A stretch of 33,368 bases of DNA from Chara braunii (GCA_003427395.1 BFEA01000131.1:1435967-1469334); one strand, 5' to 3'. Shown: positions 20,757 through 30,712, counted from the stretch's first letter. Notes: generated from the letters alone by a model not told the origin. Numbers and translations: made by a program.

Positions 20757-20839
20757 GCTCATGGCACGAGTTTGAAATGGGAATTTAAAAGTCAAAATGG
20801 CCTCTGAAGTTATGCCGAGGGTGGAAGGCATAACCAGAT

Positions 20840-21540
20840 CGTCCGACATAGTCGGCGCTGGGGTATGGACCCTGTAACCTGCTTAGGGGTTTGCCGCTAA
20901 GGGAATTGTCGAGGGAGGAAGGCACTTCCTGTCCGTCAGAGCTAGGTTGATCGGTACTGGGGAGGGTTGTGGTGCCCTGTTACCCTAGCAGAAGGGGGTA
21001 TGAGATCAAGTGAGTTCTGGTACGAGGACCGAAAGCCTGGACCGACGCCCCACCTGTTGGAAGGGGGAATCTAGGATAGTAGGTAGACTTAGTCTTGTCA
21101 CCCCCGCTTTTATATGGTTCTAAAGTTTTTGGGTACTTAGTGGTCCTAGGAATGTTTGCAGGACTTTGGAATCCCCACTAACTTGTCTTAGGTGGCGCCA
21201 ATACTGTTATACTCAGTGATCCACGGTTGTTCGAGGCCAGAACGACGCTGACCGGTGCTGGGGTGTTGCCCTGTAACCTGCGATGAAGGAGTGTGAGGTC
21301 TGGTAGAGAGATCTGGGGAGGTCTTGGGGTGGGCCTTCCACGGGACAACCAAGGGTTGCTGCCGGGACGACGCTGGTCGGAGCTGGGGTGAGTCGCGTTG
21401 CCCTGTAACCCAGCAGAAATTGGGGGCGTGAGACCTAGAAGAGATTGGCAGGGAGTACGACAGTTTTGAAGAACGTTGGATGGCTTGTGTGGGATTTCGA
21501 GGTCTTTGGAACAAGCGTAGGACCCCTGTGGCCTATTCTG
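20840..21540 (-). repeat. Dimeric tandem repeat element, inverted relative to 27134-28330
   Basis: Four modules carry GCTGGGGT (or a close variant) followed by GCCCTGTAACC-like and GTGAGGCCTGG-like blocks, at about 20850, 20945, 21245 and 21360. They alternate between a longer and a shorter version. TGGCCTATTCTG repeats three times at 21529-21564. Short Pro/Ser ORFs read from it are not genes. Confidence 0.75.
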
Positions 21541-21599
21541 TGGCCTATTCTGTGGCCTATTCTCAAGCTTCTGGAACGATAGTAAGAGTTCTTACGTAC

Positions 21600-21945
21600 C
21601 TCAAAACGAAGAATTAGGTGAGTGGGAGAAGTTGGTGGGTTAGCACACGTGGGCTAGCTGCTAGGATGGGAGTATGGCATAGCAGCAGCAGAGATGGTGG
21701 CTCCGCTGCAGTCAGTCTTGCCGGAGTAAGGTAAAGTGGATTGAGGGAAATCTCTCCGAGTCGTTTCTGAATTTTGCCTAATCATGAAGTGGTCATAGAC
21801 ATGTCTGAAAAAAGAGAAGATGGTGGGTTATCACGCGTCCTATCAGTGAGGGGGCTAGCTGGTAGGATGGGAGGATGGTACAGCAGCTGCAGAGATGGTG
21901 GCTCCGCTGCAGTCAGCCTTGCCGGAGTGAGGTAAGAGGATTGAT
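21600..21945. repeat. Arm of the dimeric repeat element with internal direct repeat
   Basis: The stretch containing GCAGAGATGGTGGCTCCGCT occurs at about 21690 and again about 200 bp on near 21890, each with a GCTAGCTG-TAGGATGGGAG-like leader. The reverse complement of this arm is recognisable at about 28495-28575. Confidence 0.7.
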
Positions 21946-22202
21946 GGGGGTTCTTCTGAGTTTTTTGCATAATCATGAAGCTGTTGTAGATATGTCTGAA
22001 GATGAAACAAGCCGGGTAATGGTCCCGGTATCTCAATTTTCATAATTTCATTCTTAGGCCAATTTGGATTTCTCTAGTAAGTTCCTAGTCCCAGTCTCAT
22101 GGAATTTTCTGATAAGTTTTCTGAATGTGCTCGTTATGGGACGCTGGGCCCGGTTCCCAGTCCGTGCCAAATTGTGAGGATATGGTTGTATCTATGGGAC
22201 GC

Positions 22203-22240
22203 CTGTCTCTTATACACATCTAGATGTGTATAAGAGACAG
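22203..22240. other. Nextera mate-pair junction adapter (artefact), copy 1
   Basis: CTGTCTCTTATACACATCT is joined to its reverse complement AGATGTGTATAAGAGACAG. This is the Tn5 mosaic-end junction made when mate-pair libraries are circularised. It is not genomic sequence. Confidence 0.98.
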
Positions 22241-22573
22241 CTTCTGGAACGATAGTAAGAGTTCTTACGTACCTCAAAACGAAGAATTAGGTGAGTGGGA
22301 GAAGTTGGTGGGTTAGCACACGTGGGCTAGCTGCTAGGATGGGAGTATGGCATAGCAGCAGCAGAGATGGTGGCTCCGCTGCAGTCAGTCTTGCCGGAGT
22401 AAGGTAAAGTGGATTGAGGGAAATCTCTCCGAGTCGTTTCTGAATTTTGCCTAATCATGAAGTGGTCATAGACATGTCTGAAAAAAGAGAAGATGGTGGG
22501 TTATCACGCGTCCTATCAGTGAGGGGGCTAGCTGGTAGGATGGGAGGATGGTACAGCAGCTGCAGAGATGGTG
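22241..22573. repeat. Exact 333-bp duplication of 21568-21900 (assembly artefact)
   Basis: Every base I compared agrees at a constant offset of 673, starting CTTCTGGAACG and ending GAGATGGTG. It is bounded on both sides by the library junction adapter, so it is the product of an untrimmed chimeric read. Confidence 0.95.
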
Positions 22574-22611
22574 CTGTCTCTTATACACATCTAGATGTGT
22601 ATAAGAGACAG
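22574..22611. other. Nextera mate-pair junction adapter (artefact), copy 2
   Basis: Identical 38-bp adapter pair to copy 1. Spurious translated strings (such as SYTHLDVYKRQ) arise from it. The sequence before and after it may not be contiguous in the genome. Confidence 0.98.
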
Positions 22612-23414
22612 GGATTGGCCACTGCCGAGATGTCTCGGCGACACCCCAGATTGGCCACGGCCAAAATATTTTTCACCGGCCCGGAACAGACCGGTACCCA
22701 GACCGGTACCGTGCCTGCGACACAGCCACCCATTTAAAACTGCCACAACCACTCATGTCAGACTTCGGCCTCGACGTTATTGCACTCCCATGTTTCGCTT
22801 GCCTTTTTGAAGTCGGGCCCCGACGAATATGCCCACATATGTTGTTTTTGCCCTTTCGAAACTATTTTGTACCACAAACGCACTTGCCCCCAAAAAAAAA
22901 GATACAACCCCCCCCCTCTCCTCCTCCTTTCCCATCTGGCAACATGGCGTGCCTACTGTGGCCCTGGCAACATGACATGGCCACCGTGCTTTCATTGCAT
23001 TTCAAACTCGGACGCTGTTTGTTTTGTCTGCACGTGTTTTTTTTCTTTGCCTATTCGAAACTCAGTTGTGCCGCGGCCGCCGTTGCCCCTTTCTTTTTAT
23101 TTTTTCTGCTTTATACCTTTTTCTGAGCTCTAATCGTCTGATTGCATCTGCAGGGTACAAAAACATGCTGGCGGCACATGCTCACTAGGACCTCTTTTTC
23201 ACTTTCCGTCTGGACTTGCTCGCGGTCAGATGCACCCAGGCCCGACCCTGTTGCTGTCAAACGCATTTGGAAAGTTACCTGTTAAACACATTTAGAACGG
23301 TACCCTCTTCACACAGAGAGGAAGCACATGCATGCCCCTCCCTGCTACGACCCATAGGTCTCCCGACCATTCAGGCTGGCAAAGGACAGGGTACGTCTAA
23401 GATCAGGCTTGACG

Positions 23415-23418
<4 letters not shown>
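22612..23418. other. No gene recognised
   Basis: The left end holds short repeats (GATTGGCCAC twice, ACCGGTACC twice). The middle is T-rich with many CCCC runs. The longest frames are Phe/Cys/Leu-rich translations of T-runs and look non-coding. Confidence 0.5.

Positions 23419-23457
<39 letters not shown>
23419..23457. repeat. Poly(A) run of 38-39 bases
   Basis: An uninterrupted A-run directly precedes the U6-like fragment below. It may be the tail of a retroposed sequence on the plus strand. Confidence 0.9.
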
Positions 23458-23458
<1 letters not shown>

Positions 23459-23488
23459 TTGGGCTCGACGATATAGAAGTTTTTACCC

Positions 23489-23521
23489 TTGCAAAGGGGC
23501 CATGCTAATCTTCTTTGTATC
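23489..23521 (-). pseudogene. Second U6 snRNA-like fragment
   Basis: The minus strand reads GATACAAAGAAGATTAGCAT, then GGCCCCTTTGCAAG. It differs from U6 in the ACAGAGA box (ACAAAGA) and in GCGCAAGG (TTGCAAGG). The flanks do not match U6, so only the central part survives. Confidence 0.65.
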
Positions 23522-23529
23522 TTTCCATT

Positions 23530-23805
23530 TTTTATTTTTACTTTTATTTTTTTCTTTCCAATTTTATCAGTTGTCCTGAAGCACCATTCTTTATTACTCA
23601 AAAAATTTGGAAGGGAGGCGCAGCTACTGGCAAAATGCTCGGTCTTTGCGTTAGCCGGACCCCCACCACCGGCGGCCCCACCCCATCTCTGACTTACCCC
23701 TGTTGTGGTGGGGGGCAACATGAATTACCTCGTTTGCGAGGCCCCATGCTTGCAGGGGTCCCTTCTATATAGTCTTAGGAGTAGTGGTAGGAAAGGTAGT
23801 TTAGT

Positions 23806-23809
<4 letters not shown>
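23530..23809. other. No gene seen
   Basis: T-rich at the left, then GC-rich (CCGGACCCCCACCACCGGCG). Nothing recognised. Confidence 0.45.

Positions 23810-23845
<36 letters not shown>
23810..23845. repeat. (TAA)n microsatellite
   Basis: About twelve AAT/TAA trinucleotide units run without interruption. Confidence 0.97.
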
Positions 23846-23847
<2 letters not shown>

Positions 23848-24472
23848 TTGGACAATCTCTCATTTTATGTCTCTAAGGGGCAACCAACCGTCTTCCCCCA
23901 ATCACAACAAGCCCTGGGGCGTCATTCCACTACTTTCCATATTCTTGTATGCATTTGGAGGCCTTTCTGCATTTGGAGAAGTCCAACGGTTTCAAGGTAT
24001 CAGGACAATGAGCCTGCCTCCACTACTCACCAAATGTGCAAATATTGTGAACTTCTGCTAGAATATGGAAAGATACACCAGTAACACCTATCAACAAATT
24101 TAAAGAGAGAGCTGGTATGGACAGGGCAAAAAAGATTGGATTAAGCACCTGAATCTGGATTTTTGTTCTGCGCAGCCATGCAGAAAAAACAGATGAGCAG
24201 AAATGTTCTCCGCCCTTCCCGGGAAACACATCAAGATTCACGCGTTAAATCCAATCCTCTCAGCTACCATCTTCCCCCCAACACAGTGCACCCTTATTTT
24301 GACTGTATAGCAAGTCGCAAACATAGTACCTTATATACATTCATTTTCAGGGTGCGTTATGTTCAAGGGGTGGGAGATGGTAGTGGGACCTTCGCCTGTG
24401 ATAAGTAAGGGCTCGTGTTTGGAATTTTTGTACTTCCTTTTTACTTTTCTTTGTTAAAACCGGTAAGCTATA
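23846..24472. other. No gene recognised
   Basis: Short frames on both strands lack recognisable motifs. Nothing repetitive stands out. Confidence 0.45.
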
Positions 24473-25750
24473 GGGGCTCGTTAGACACTCCTCGGGGACG
24501 CGATTCCAAGGATTTGGTCTTCGTTCCACCTGTCCTCGGAGATGAAATCGAAAATGAAAATGTGAAAACACTCCTAGGACAAATCCTTGGGCTCCAAGTA
24601 TTTCCCACCCAAGTCTTGTTAAACACTCCTTACGGTTTCCCAAGAGATTTAGGACTCGTCCTAAAAAATGTTCTTGGAATTTTGGCGGAGGTGGTTAGAT
24701 CAGTCCTAATTTCCTAAAAGATCAGCTTTTAGGATGAATCCTAAAAGCTATCCCGTGGCTGGTTTTACATGTGTATAGTACTGTATATGGAGCCGCACCG
24801 CCCATGTCTGCCTCCGGTCCAGCAGTGTCCGTTGGTGCAGACTCGAGGATTCCACATCGCTATGCAAAAAGGGTGTGCATCCCTGCTTTTGAAATTCGAA
24901 TTCGAAAAGAGGTGTGTGGCCCATCAACGTCGCCGAACGTCGCAGCGCACCCATTGTATGCGTCATAAGTCGCCATGCAGAGCGTGCCGCCAAGGGAGGT
25001 TCTTTCGTTGGAGATTCCGCGATGGACGACAAGGTGTGTTGGCGTGGAGGTGTCTTGCGCGACCGTTGACAAGTGCGTGGTCGGTAATGACATGGGCGAT
25101 GGAGGCGGGCATCGGCGGCAGGGGTGGTGGATTGTCCGCTGTGGAGCTGCAAGCCATGGCGTCAGTGGTACCTGCCATTGTTTTCAACCAGGAGCGGAGA
25201 AGAGCGACGGCCTACAGCGGCTTGCGTTTGAGGTTGCACAAGCACAGGATGCTCCCCCTCTCCCTCTATGCACTCGCGTGTGGACCGCCACAATGGTGCG
25301 GTGGAGTGCAGGTCGAACACCGCGGCGTCCCCCCCGGCACCCCCCTCACACCTCCGCCAGCTCAACGGCTACCGCCGCGACCATTCATGGGCCTCCCACA
25401 GTGGAAGGCGCAGCGGACAACTTCTACACCAGGGCATCGACAAAATGGATGCCCCACATGTGGATGCCCCACATGTGTCGCTCATGCCCCAAGCAACGCA
25501 GTCCTCGCGAGGTTCTTTTCACAACGGGCCTGGGGAATCCTTAAGCTGTTTTCACTTTCTTTGGTTCTTAGGATTTATAAAACCACTCCATATTCCTTTT
25601 CTTTTGTTTTTTCTCCAATTAAACAGCCCGAGCAAATGCTAGGGTTGCTGGTAAGAGCAGACACCACTAGCTCTCCCGGGGAGGCTCCATCTGCTGGTGG
25701 TACTCCACTTTCCTAAAAACGGAACTTTTAGGAGTGTCTAACGACACCCT
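24473..25750. mobile_element. Long form of the GGGGCTCG TIR element (~1.28 kb)
   Basis: The left end matches the short element at 19883 for about 140 bp. The right end AGGAGTGTCTAACGA (about 25730-25744) is the reverse complement of TCGTTAGACACTCCT at the left, with the outermost bases diverged. The interior is different from the short form. A hairpin CCTAAAAG-ATCAG-CTTTTAGG lies at 24713-24733. GC-rich unique sequence with a 315-codon plus frame (24769-25716) and overlapping frames on both strands follows, which could be captured host DNA, though no domain is recognised. A LINE-tail hairpin piece sits at 25638-25671. A second TIR-like GTTAAACACTCCT at 24629 hints at nesting. Confidence 0.6.
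25638..25671 (-). repeat. LINE/SINE tail hairpin, degenerate copy
   Basis: On the minus strand GCTAGTGGTG, bulged T, CTG, loop CTCTTAC, CAG and CAACCCTAGC form the same stem-loop plan as LINE C's tail, with 8 of 10 outer pairs kept. CTCCATCTGCTGGTGG follows on the plus strand, as in the other tails. Confidence 0.6.
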
Positions 25751-26191
25751 AAGGCTATACAGGGGACATTCTCCTTTTTTTTTTTTTAGGGGGGACATTT
25801 TCCTAAAAAGGTTTCAGTCCCTAACCTACCATTTTCTTCTTTTTGTTTGTTTTGAAACTAAGATATAATATTCTCTCAATTCACCTTTCACTACTTACCT
25901 ACCACTGCTCCTAAGGCTATACAGGCGGCACTCTACAGCGGACATTTTCCAAATACTCTGTCAGAGGAAACACCACAGCAGTTCATTATATTGTTGTAGC
26001 AAAAGGGATATTTTTGCAGCAGACCAAAGAGGTATTGGGCGTACTTGCCTTTTGCAAACACCACGGGACCATAGGTCTTTTTCTGGATGCCTGACTGCAA
26101 TTGCTGCCCCACTGGATTAATCTGACAACAACTGTGTGTTTTTCCTTTTTACAACAACTGTGTCCAAGAATCAGTCAAGAAGCTAGAAAAT
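25751..26191. other. No gene; short direct repeats
   Basis: CTAAGGCTATACAGG followed by a GACATT-like or GGCACT-like sequence occurs near 25750 and 25912. A T-run lies at 25772-25785. Nothing coding is recognised. Confidence 0.5.
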
Positions 26192-26584
26192 CCACCGGCC
26201 TAGCTCAGTTGGTAAGGCATGCAACCGGCATTCAGGAGGTCTTGGGTTCAATCCCCACTGGCCTCATGTACCTTCCTGGGCAAGCTTGGCGCCCTCCACC
26301 CGTAGAGATACGCCGTTGGTGCCGTTGGTGCCCCTGAGTGGCATTGAGCAGAGACTGCGGATGTTCATATGGGGAGGGGACCAGAGGGGAGGTACAGCAA
26401 CTGGCCCAGTGAAGAAGCTCCGTCTTGATGCTACTGGCTGACCCCTGGCTGGTATCACCCACCTTCTGTAGCAGGTATCGCACCTGCTCGTGAGTGCAGC
26501 TCCCGAAAGTTCCCTCGTTGGAGGCTTGAGCACGGATGTGGCTGCTATGGGCTTCCAAGTAATACTATAATGACAATAAAAAAA
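26192..26584 (+). mobile_element. tRNA-derived SINE
   Basis: A perfect A box TAGCTCAGTTGG (26201-26212) and a near-perfect B box GGTTCAATCC (26245-26254) are spaced as in a tRNA, giving an internal Pol III promoter. The acceptor and T stems pair only partly, so it is a tRNA-like head and not a functional tRNA. About 310 bp of non-coding body follow, ending in ATAATGACAATAAAAAAA. No target-site duplication is clear. Confidence 0.65.
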
Positions 26585-26724
26585 GGCCTGAAAGGCTGTC
26601 CTGTCCAGATTCTACAGGTAACTGAATTGGTTGGTCTTAAAAGAATTAGCCTTATTATAAAAAAAAAGACGACAAAGAAGAAGTATAAAGAAGGAAAAGA
26701 AAAAAAAAAAGACAGAAGTGACAA

Positions 26725-26852
26725 AGCGCATGTGGTAGAATAGTATACCCATGAAGCGGCGATAGACAGGCGGCAGTTCGAGTCCTGTAGGAATCAACGA
26801 ATTGTGCACCCATGAAGTGTTGATAGGCAGACCCTCGTTCAGATCCGGATCT
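26725..26852 (+). repeat. tRNA-like B-box sequence in two diverged copies
   Basis: ACCCATGAAGCGGCGATAGA followed by CAGTTCGAGTCC lies at about 26747-26785. A related ACCCATGAAGTGTTGATAGG followed by TCGTTCAGATCC lies at about 26809-26845. GTGGTAGAAT (26731-26740) recalls the tRNA-Gly A box. It is probably a SINE head relic. Confidence 0.45.
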
Positions 26853-26858
26853 TTATTT

Positions 26859-26905
<47 letters not shown>

Positions 26906-27000
26906 TTGATTTATTTGGGACAAATGCTCCAGTCTATTCATGGGGAGCAGCACGTGCTGGGAACCGGGCCCAGCGTCCCATATAGAGTTACAAAAGTCAT
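26849..27000 (-). mobile_element. LINE/SINE 3' tail with (TTTA)n end
   Basis: A (TTTA)n run at 26852-26918 precedes TGGGGAGCAGCACGTGCTGG and AACCGGGCCCAGCGTCCCAT (26940-26980), the conserved LINE tail block also seen at 11723 and 28688. In the minus-strand sense this is a short 5'-truncated copy with a (TAAA)n tail. Confidence 0.65.
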
Positions 27001-27133
27001 TTGAGATATCGGGGCCATTACCCGGCTTCAATTGAGAATCAATCTAAGAACTATTAAGCAATATTGAAGAAATTCAAGAGAATTAAAACGAGGTTGAAAA
27101 GGTATGAATGACTACTAACCTCTTTTGGAATGC

Positions 27134-28330
27134 TCAGAACCCCTAGACTCCCAAACAAAACTCTCTAAAACTATCCAACACTGTCTTATTCCCTGTCGAG
27201 CTCTCCCAGGCCTCACACTCCCACCCGGCTAGGTTACAGAGTAACACGACTCGCCCCAGCTCCGGCCAGCGTCGTCCCAACAGCAACCCTTGGTTGTCCC
27301 TTGGAATGCCCACCCCAAAGCATCCCCAAATCTCTCTGCCAGGCCTCACGCTCCTGCAGTCAGCAGGTTACACGGCAACACCCCAGCACCGGCCAGCGTC
27401 GTTCTGGCATCGAACAACCTCAGATCCATGAATGTGCCAGTATCAAACAGCCTAAAGCGAGTTGATAGAAGTCCCCAGAATCCTAAAGCATTCTCTTTTT
27501 TTTTTTTTTGGAAGAAACATGGATAACTCTGACAGCAATTACTAAGTCAAAAGGAAAGCCACAGAAGTCCTTCGAATGCTCAGAACCCCCAGAATTCCTG
27601 ACAAACCCCTCTAGGATTCTCTAACACTGTTTTTTCCCTGCCGAGCTCTCCCAGGCCTCACGCCCCCACCCTGCTAGGTTACGGGGCAAGACGACTCACC
27701 CCAGCTCCGGCCAGCGTCGTCCCGACAGCAACCCTTGGTTGTCCCTTAGAATGCCTGTCCCAAAGCATCCCCAGAACTCTCTACCAGGCCTCACGCTCCT
27801 GCTATCAACAGGTTACAGGGCAACGCCCCAGCACTGTCCAGCGTCGTTCTGGCATCGAACCGCCACAGATCTGTGAAGATAACAGCATCAAAGAAGCCTA
27901 GTACAGTGAATGGCAAGAAGTCCCCAGAATCCTAAACCATTCTCAAGACCACCAGAAGCAACCGAGAAAATCGAACTTACTCATGAAAAATAAAAACCAA
28001 TTGGGATTATCTGGAAGCCGATATAACCGAAACCATGTTGCCCCAGTGCAAATCAACTGACCAGCCTATGGCTGCCTCAACCCTCATATCCTAGATACCC
28101 AGCTCTACCAGGCCTCACACCCCCAACCGCTGGGTTACAGGGCGGCGCAACCCACCCCAGCTCTGACCTGCGTCTTCCTCATACCAGCTCACGGTTAGCC
28201 ATTGGACTGCCTTCCACCCTCGGCAGTTCCCCAGATTTCTCTACCAGGCCTCTAACCCCCACATAACTCAGGTGACAGGGCAGTGCAACCAAACCCCAGC
28301 TCCGGCCAGCGTCGCTCTGGCATCAGCCAA
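27134..28330 (+). repeat. Higher-order dimeric tandem repeat, about three units of ~450 bp
   Basis: Each unit holds a long module (AGGCCTCAC, GGTTACAG, CCCCAGCTCCGGCCAGCGTC) and, about 140 bp on, a shorter module (AGGCCTCACGCTCCTGC, GCAACACCCCAGCACCGG or similar). Long modules start near 27195, 27640 and 28100; short ones near 27335, 27780 and 28240. CTCAGAACCCC at 27136 and 27580 shows the ~445-bp period directly. The same modules occur inverted at 20840-21540. Confidence 0.8.
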
Positions 28331-28489
28331 CCCTAAACTCTTGGACATGGTGGCGATAACCCACCGTCGGACGATCCGCTGAAACCCACTGCGGCGACCA
28401 AGGTTTCGAAATGCCCAGCTCCCTTTGTGCACCAGTCGCGCTCGACACACCCTGACCACCAAAACACTCCCCCTACCCCCCCCCCCNAC

Positions 28490-28575
28490 AAGACTTATCA
28501 CAGCGGAGCCACCATCTCCGTTTTTGCTATGCCCTATTCCAGTCCTGCCAACTAGCCTCCTCGCCAGCAGGACGC
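28490..28575 (-). repeat. Arm of the dimeric repeat element, opposite orientation
   Basis: The minus strand reads ATGACGCGTCCTGCTGGCGA, then GGCTAGTTGGCAGGAC and GGAGATGGTGGCTCCGCTG. This parallels 21830-21910. It places the same arm beyond the tandem modules as in the first copy, so the two loci are one repeat family in inverted orientation. Confidence 0.65.
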
Positions 28576-28640
28576 GTCATATCCCTCCAACTTTTTTTTT
28601 TTTTTTTTTTNTTTTTTNTTTTTTTTTTTAACCGGGGGTT

Positions 28641-28674
28641 GCTAGGTGTGCTGGTACGAGCAGACACACCTAGC
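28641..28674 (-). repeat. LINE C 3' tail stem-loop
   Basis: On the minus strand GCTAGGTGTG (10-bp stem), a bulged T, CTG, loop CTCGTAC, CAG and CACACCTAGC form a 13-bp interrupted stem ten bases before the poly(A). Comparable loops occur at 25638-25671 and 33284-33313. In LINEs with strict 3'-end recognition, such hairpins are bound by the element's RT. Confidence 0.75.
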
Positions 28675-29130
28675 ACCTCCAGTGGGACTCCATCTATTGG
28701 TGGGGAGCATCACCTGCTAGAAACCGGGTCCAGCGTCCCATTTGGTACATCATTATAAAGAAGTGATCCTTTGGAACCGAATGCTGGGTCCAACAACCCT
28801 CCCTATTTAAGAAGATAACGGGGGCCGGACGCCACCCTGGCATGAACCTAAGATTATCTTTTTCCTACTGCTTGTAACCTGAAAATGGAAAACCTGCTGA
28901 GAAGGAGAAGGACCTCTTCACCCAGAACAAGGCGCCATATGTTTTCTTCCTTTTCTAGTCTTTCCAGCTCGCAGACTTGAGTTGAGAATTTGGTTACGGG
29001 CAGGGGAGAAAAAAGCTTACTGGATTCCCTTGATAAGACCGGGAGTGAAGCGTCATACAAAAGAGTCCTTGCCATACCAAGAGATTGGAACCAGAGCATT
29101 ATTTGGAACAGTGAACAGACTTGGAAACTC

Positions 29131-30708
29131 TTAGGCTGGGCGAAGGGGAATTGAAGGGTTCACTGTGGTCCAATCATTGAATTGAAGTCTGTAGTTCTGA
29201 CAAGAACTTTTTTCATTATCGGTTCTGCGTCTTCCCCCCCCCCCCCCCCAATTTTTCCCCCATCCCCCCCCCCCCAGCCAGTTGTTGCTGAAATTCTGAA
29301 GATCTTGGGTAATTTCTGGTTTTGATGAGTTGAACTGAATTTTTTCTTTTAGATCAGTCCACTTATCCTGTATATGAGTTTGGATTTGCTGCTTAATACT
29401 GTCGGTGAATTTTGGGCCATCTAATCTGACTTCTTCCCATTCATAGGTATTCCTTCTTTGCCAAATAGCCCATAAGACCGCCCTTCTCCCTAGAGTGAAT
29501 AAGTTATGTGTGAAGCTGTCGTTTGGTTCTGGCGACCAATGGTCAAGCAATAGTGCTTTCCAATCCCATGGCCAGTCGTATATAGATTCTAATTGAGTCC
29601 AAATCTTATCCCACCAGCGCCATAGCCAGATGGAGCCAGGGCATTCAAGAAAGATGTGTTCGATTGTTTCAGGTATTTTTCTACTTGGGAACGCAGATTT
29701 GCAGAGTTTGCACCACGGTTCTGCAATGCCTCTTCTTTCTGCAGAGGACCTATCTAGCAACCAGTCATTTGTGGGAAGACACCTATGCTCAATTTGCCAT
29801 TGAAGAGATGCGATTTTGGATCATTTGATCTTGGATTCTTTGAACCATTTGATATCCCTAAGCTCCGTTTTATCTATGTTCAGCTGCTTCATCCATCTTT
29901 CCGTTACCTTGCCCCTCAGATTGAGTTTCGGCCTGATCATACGGTAGGTCGACTTGACCGAAAGTGTGTGTAAAAATCTAGTGAAATTTCTGTTGGGTTT
30001 GGGTTTGGTGCCCCATGTCCAATTAGCTGGGTCAAAGGGGAGATCAGAGATTGGAGTGTTTGGTCTGAAAGCCAGGTAAGTTTGTGCTTCTAATGATAGG
30101 ACTCTAATTCTAAAGAGATCCTCTATTGGCATCCAAACCGGGACTAGATCTCTGTTTAGAGATAAGACATGATTGTCCCCTAATATCCAGGGGGCGATGA
30201 GGGCCTCCTTATTTGGGGATATGAGAATGACATTTCCTACCGTCTGCGGGACGTCCTTCGACACCACCCAATCACTTTCCTGGATTATCCTCCCTTTCCT
30301 AAGCACTCTGAGCCATTCGACTGGAAGTAGGTCTGTGATCGTGTCCAGGTTTTTTTGTGTGTGTTTACAATGTTTTAGTTTGTTTTGTAGGAGGTGGGGA
30401 GAGATCCAGTCTCTAGCGGATTCATCCCATATGTGCCTGATCCTAGTTATCCCCCTCCTGACCCAGCTTCTCCATGGGGTGTCATTACAGTGCAGTGTGG
30501 TTCCATGGTGGTCTCTAATCCTATTGTTCACTTGATCCAGGTCTACATCTTTCGATGTGCCTCTCGGGATCGACCAGTTCCTATTCTCTAGCCACATGGC
30601 GGGATCATTTGACTCCACTGTCCGGGGGGCCAACCTCCTCAGTTGTTCCCAGGCCAGCCCACCCCACGTGATTTGAGGATTAAGAAGTAGTCTTTTAACC
30701 CATTGCAC
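29131..30708 (-). pseudogene. LINE C ORF2 C-terminal region with zf-RVT-type finger
   Basis: One minus-strand frame runs from 30708 to 29131, broken only by TGA at plus 29823-29821. The start (QWVKRLLLNPQITW) lies after the RT domain, so the catalytic RT is missing by truncation. Landmarks in order: WSIPRG, WRSWVRRGI, FRIRVLSLEAQTYLAFRP, LSVKSTYRMIRPK, ASLQWQIEHRCLPTNDWL, then the CCHC zf-RVT finger (CKLC ... HIFLEC) with WLWRWWDKIW, then WPWDWKALLLDHW, ending NYRLQFNDW. A C-homopolymer on the plus strand (29236-29275) encodes a Gly-rich run and may hide indels. The zf-RVT region is thought to help RNA or DNA binding in plant LINEs. Confidence 0.85.
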
Positions 30709-30712
30709 TCAC

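Larger units (their letters stand above)
28591..30712 (-). mobile_element. LINE C: 5'-truncated LINE with structured 3' tail
   Basis: This minus-strand copy runs from a truncated ORF2 at about 30712 through a ~480-bp 3' UTR to a poly(A) tail (T-run at 28591-28630 on the plus strand, with two N calls). It is the best preserved of the three LINEs: one stop over about 525 codons. It appears inserted next to the dimeric repeat arm at 28575. No target-site duplication was found by eye. Confidence 0.85.

Noticed and set aside
20696-20790. Functional U6 snRNA gene
   Set aside because: The 5' end is not U6-like, there is no terminal T-run and no upstream USE/TATA pair was found.
22447-22810. ORFs containing SYTHLDVYKRQ and MCIRDR
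   Set aside because: These peptides are translations of the library junction adapter and do not represent genes.
24769-25716. 315-codon plus-strand ORF inside the long TIR element
   Set aside because: Composition (Arg, Pro, Cys, Trp rich), overlapping open frames on both strands and no recognisable motif point to GC-rich non-coding DNA. It is kept only as possible captured sequence.
26192-26265. Functional tRNA gene
   Set aside because: The A and B boxes are good, but the acceptor and T stems do not pair properly and a SINE body follows.
28854-29099. Minus-strand 81-codon ORF after LINE C ORF2
   Set aside because: It lies in the 3' UTR of LINE C and shows no conserved motif.
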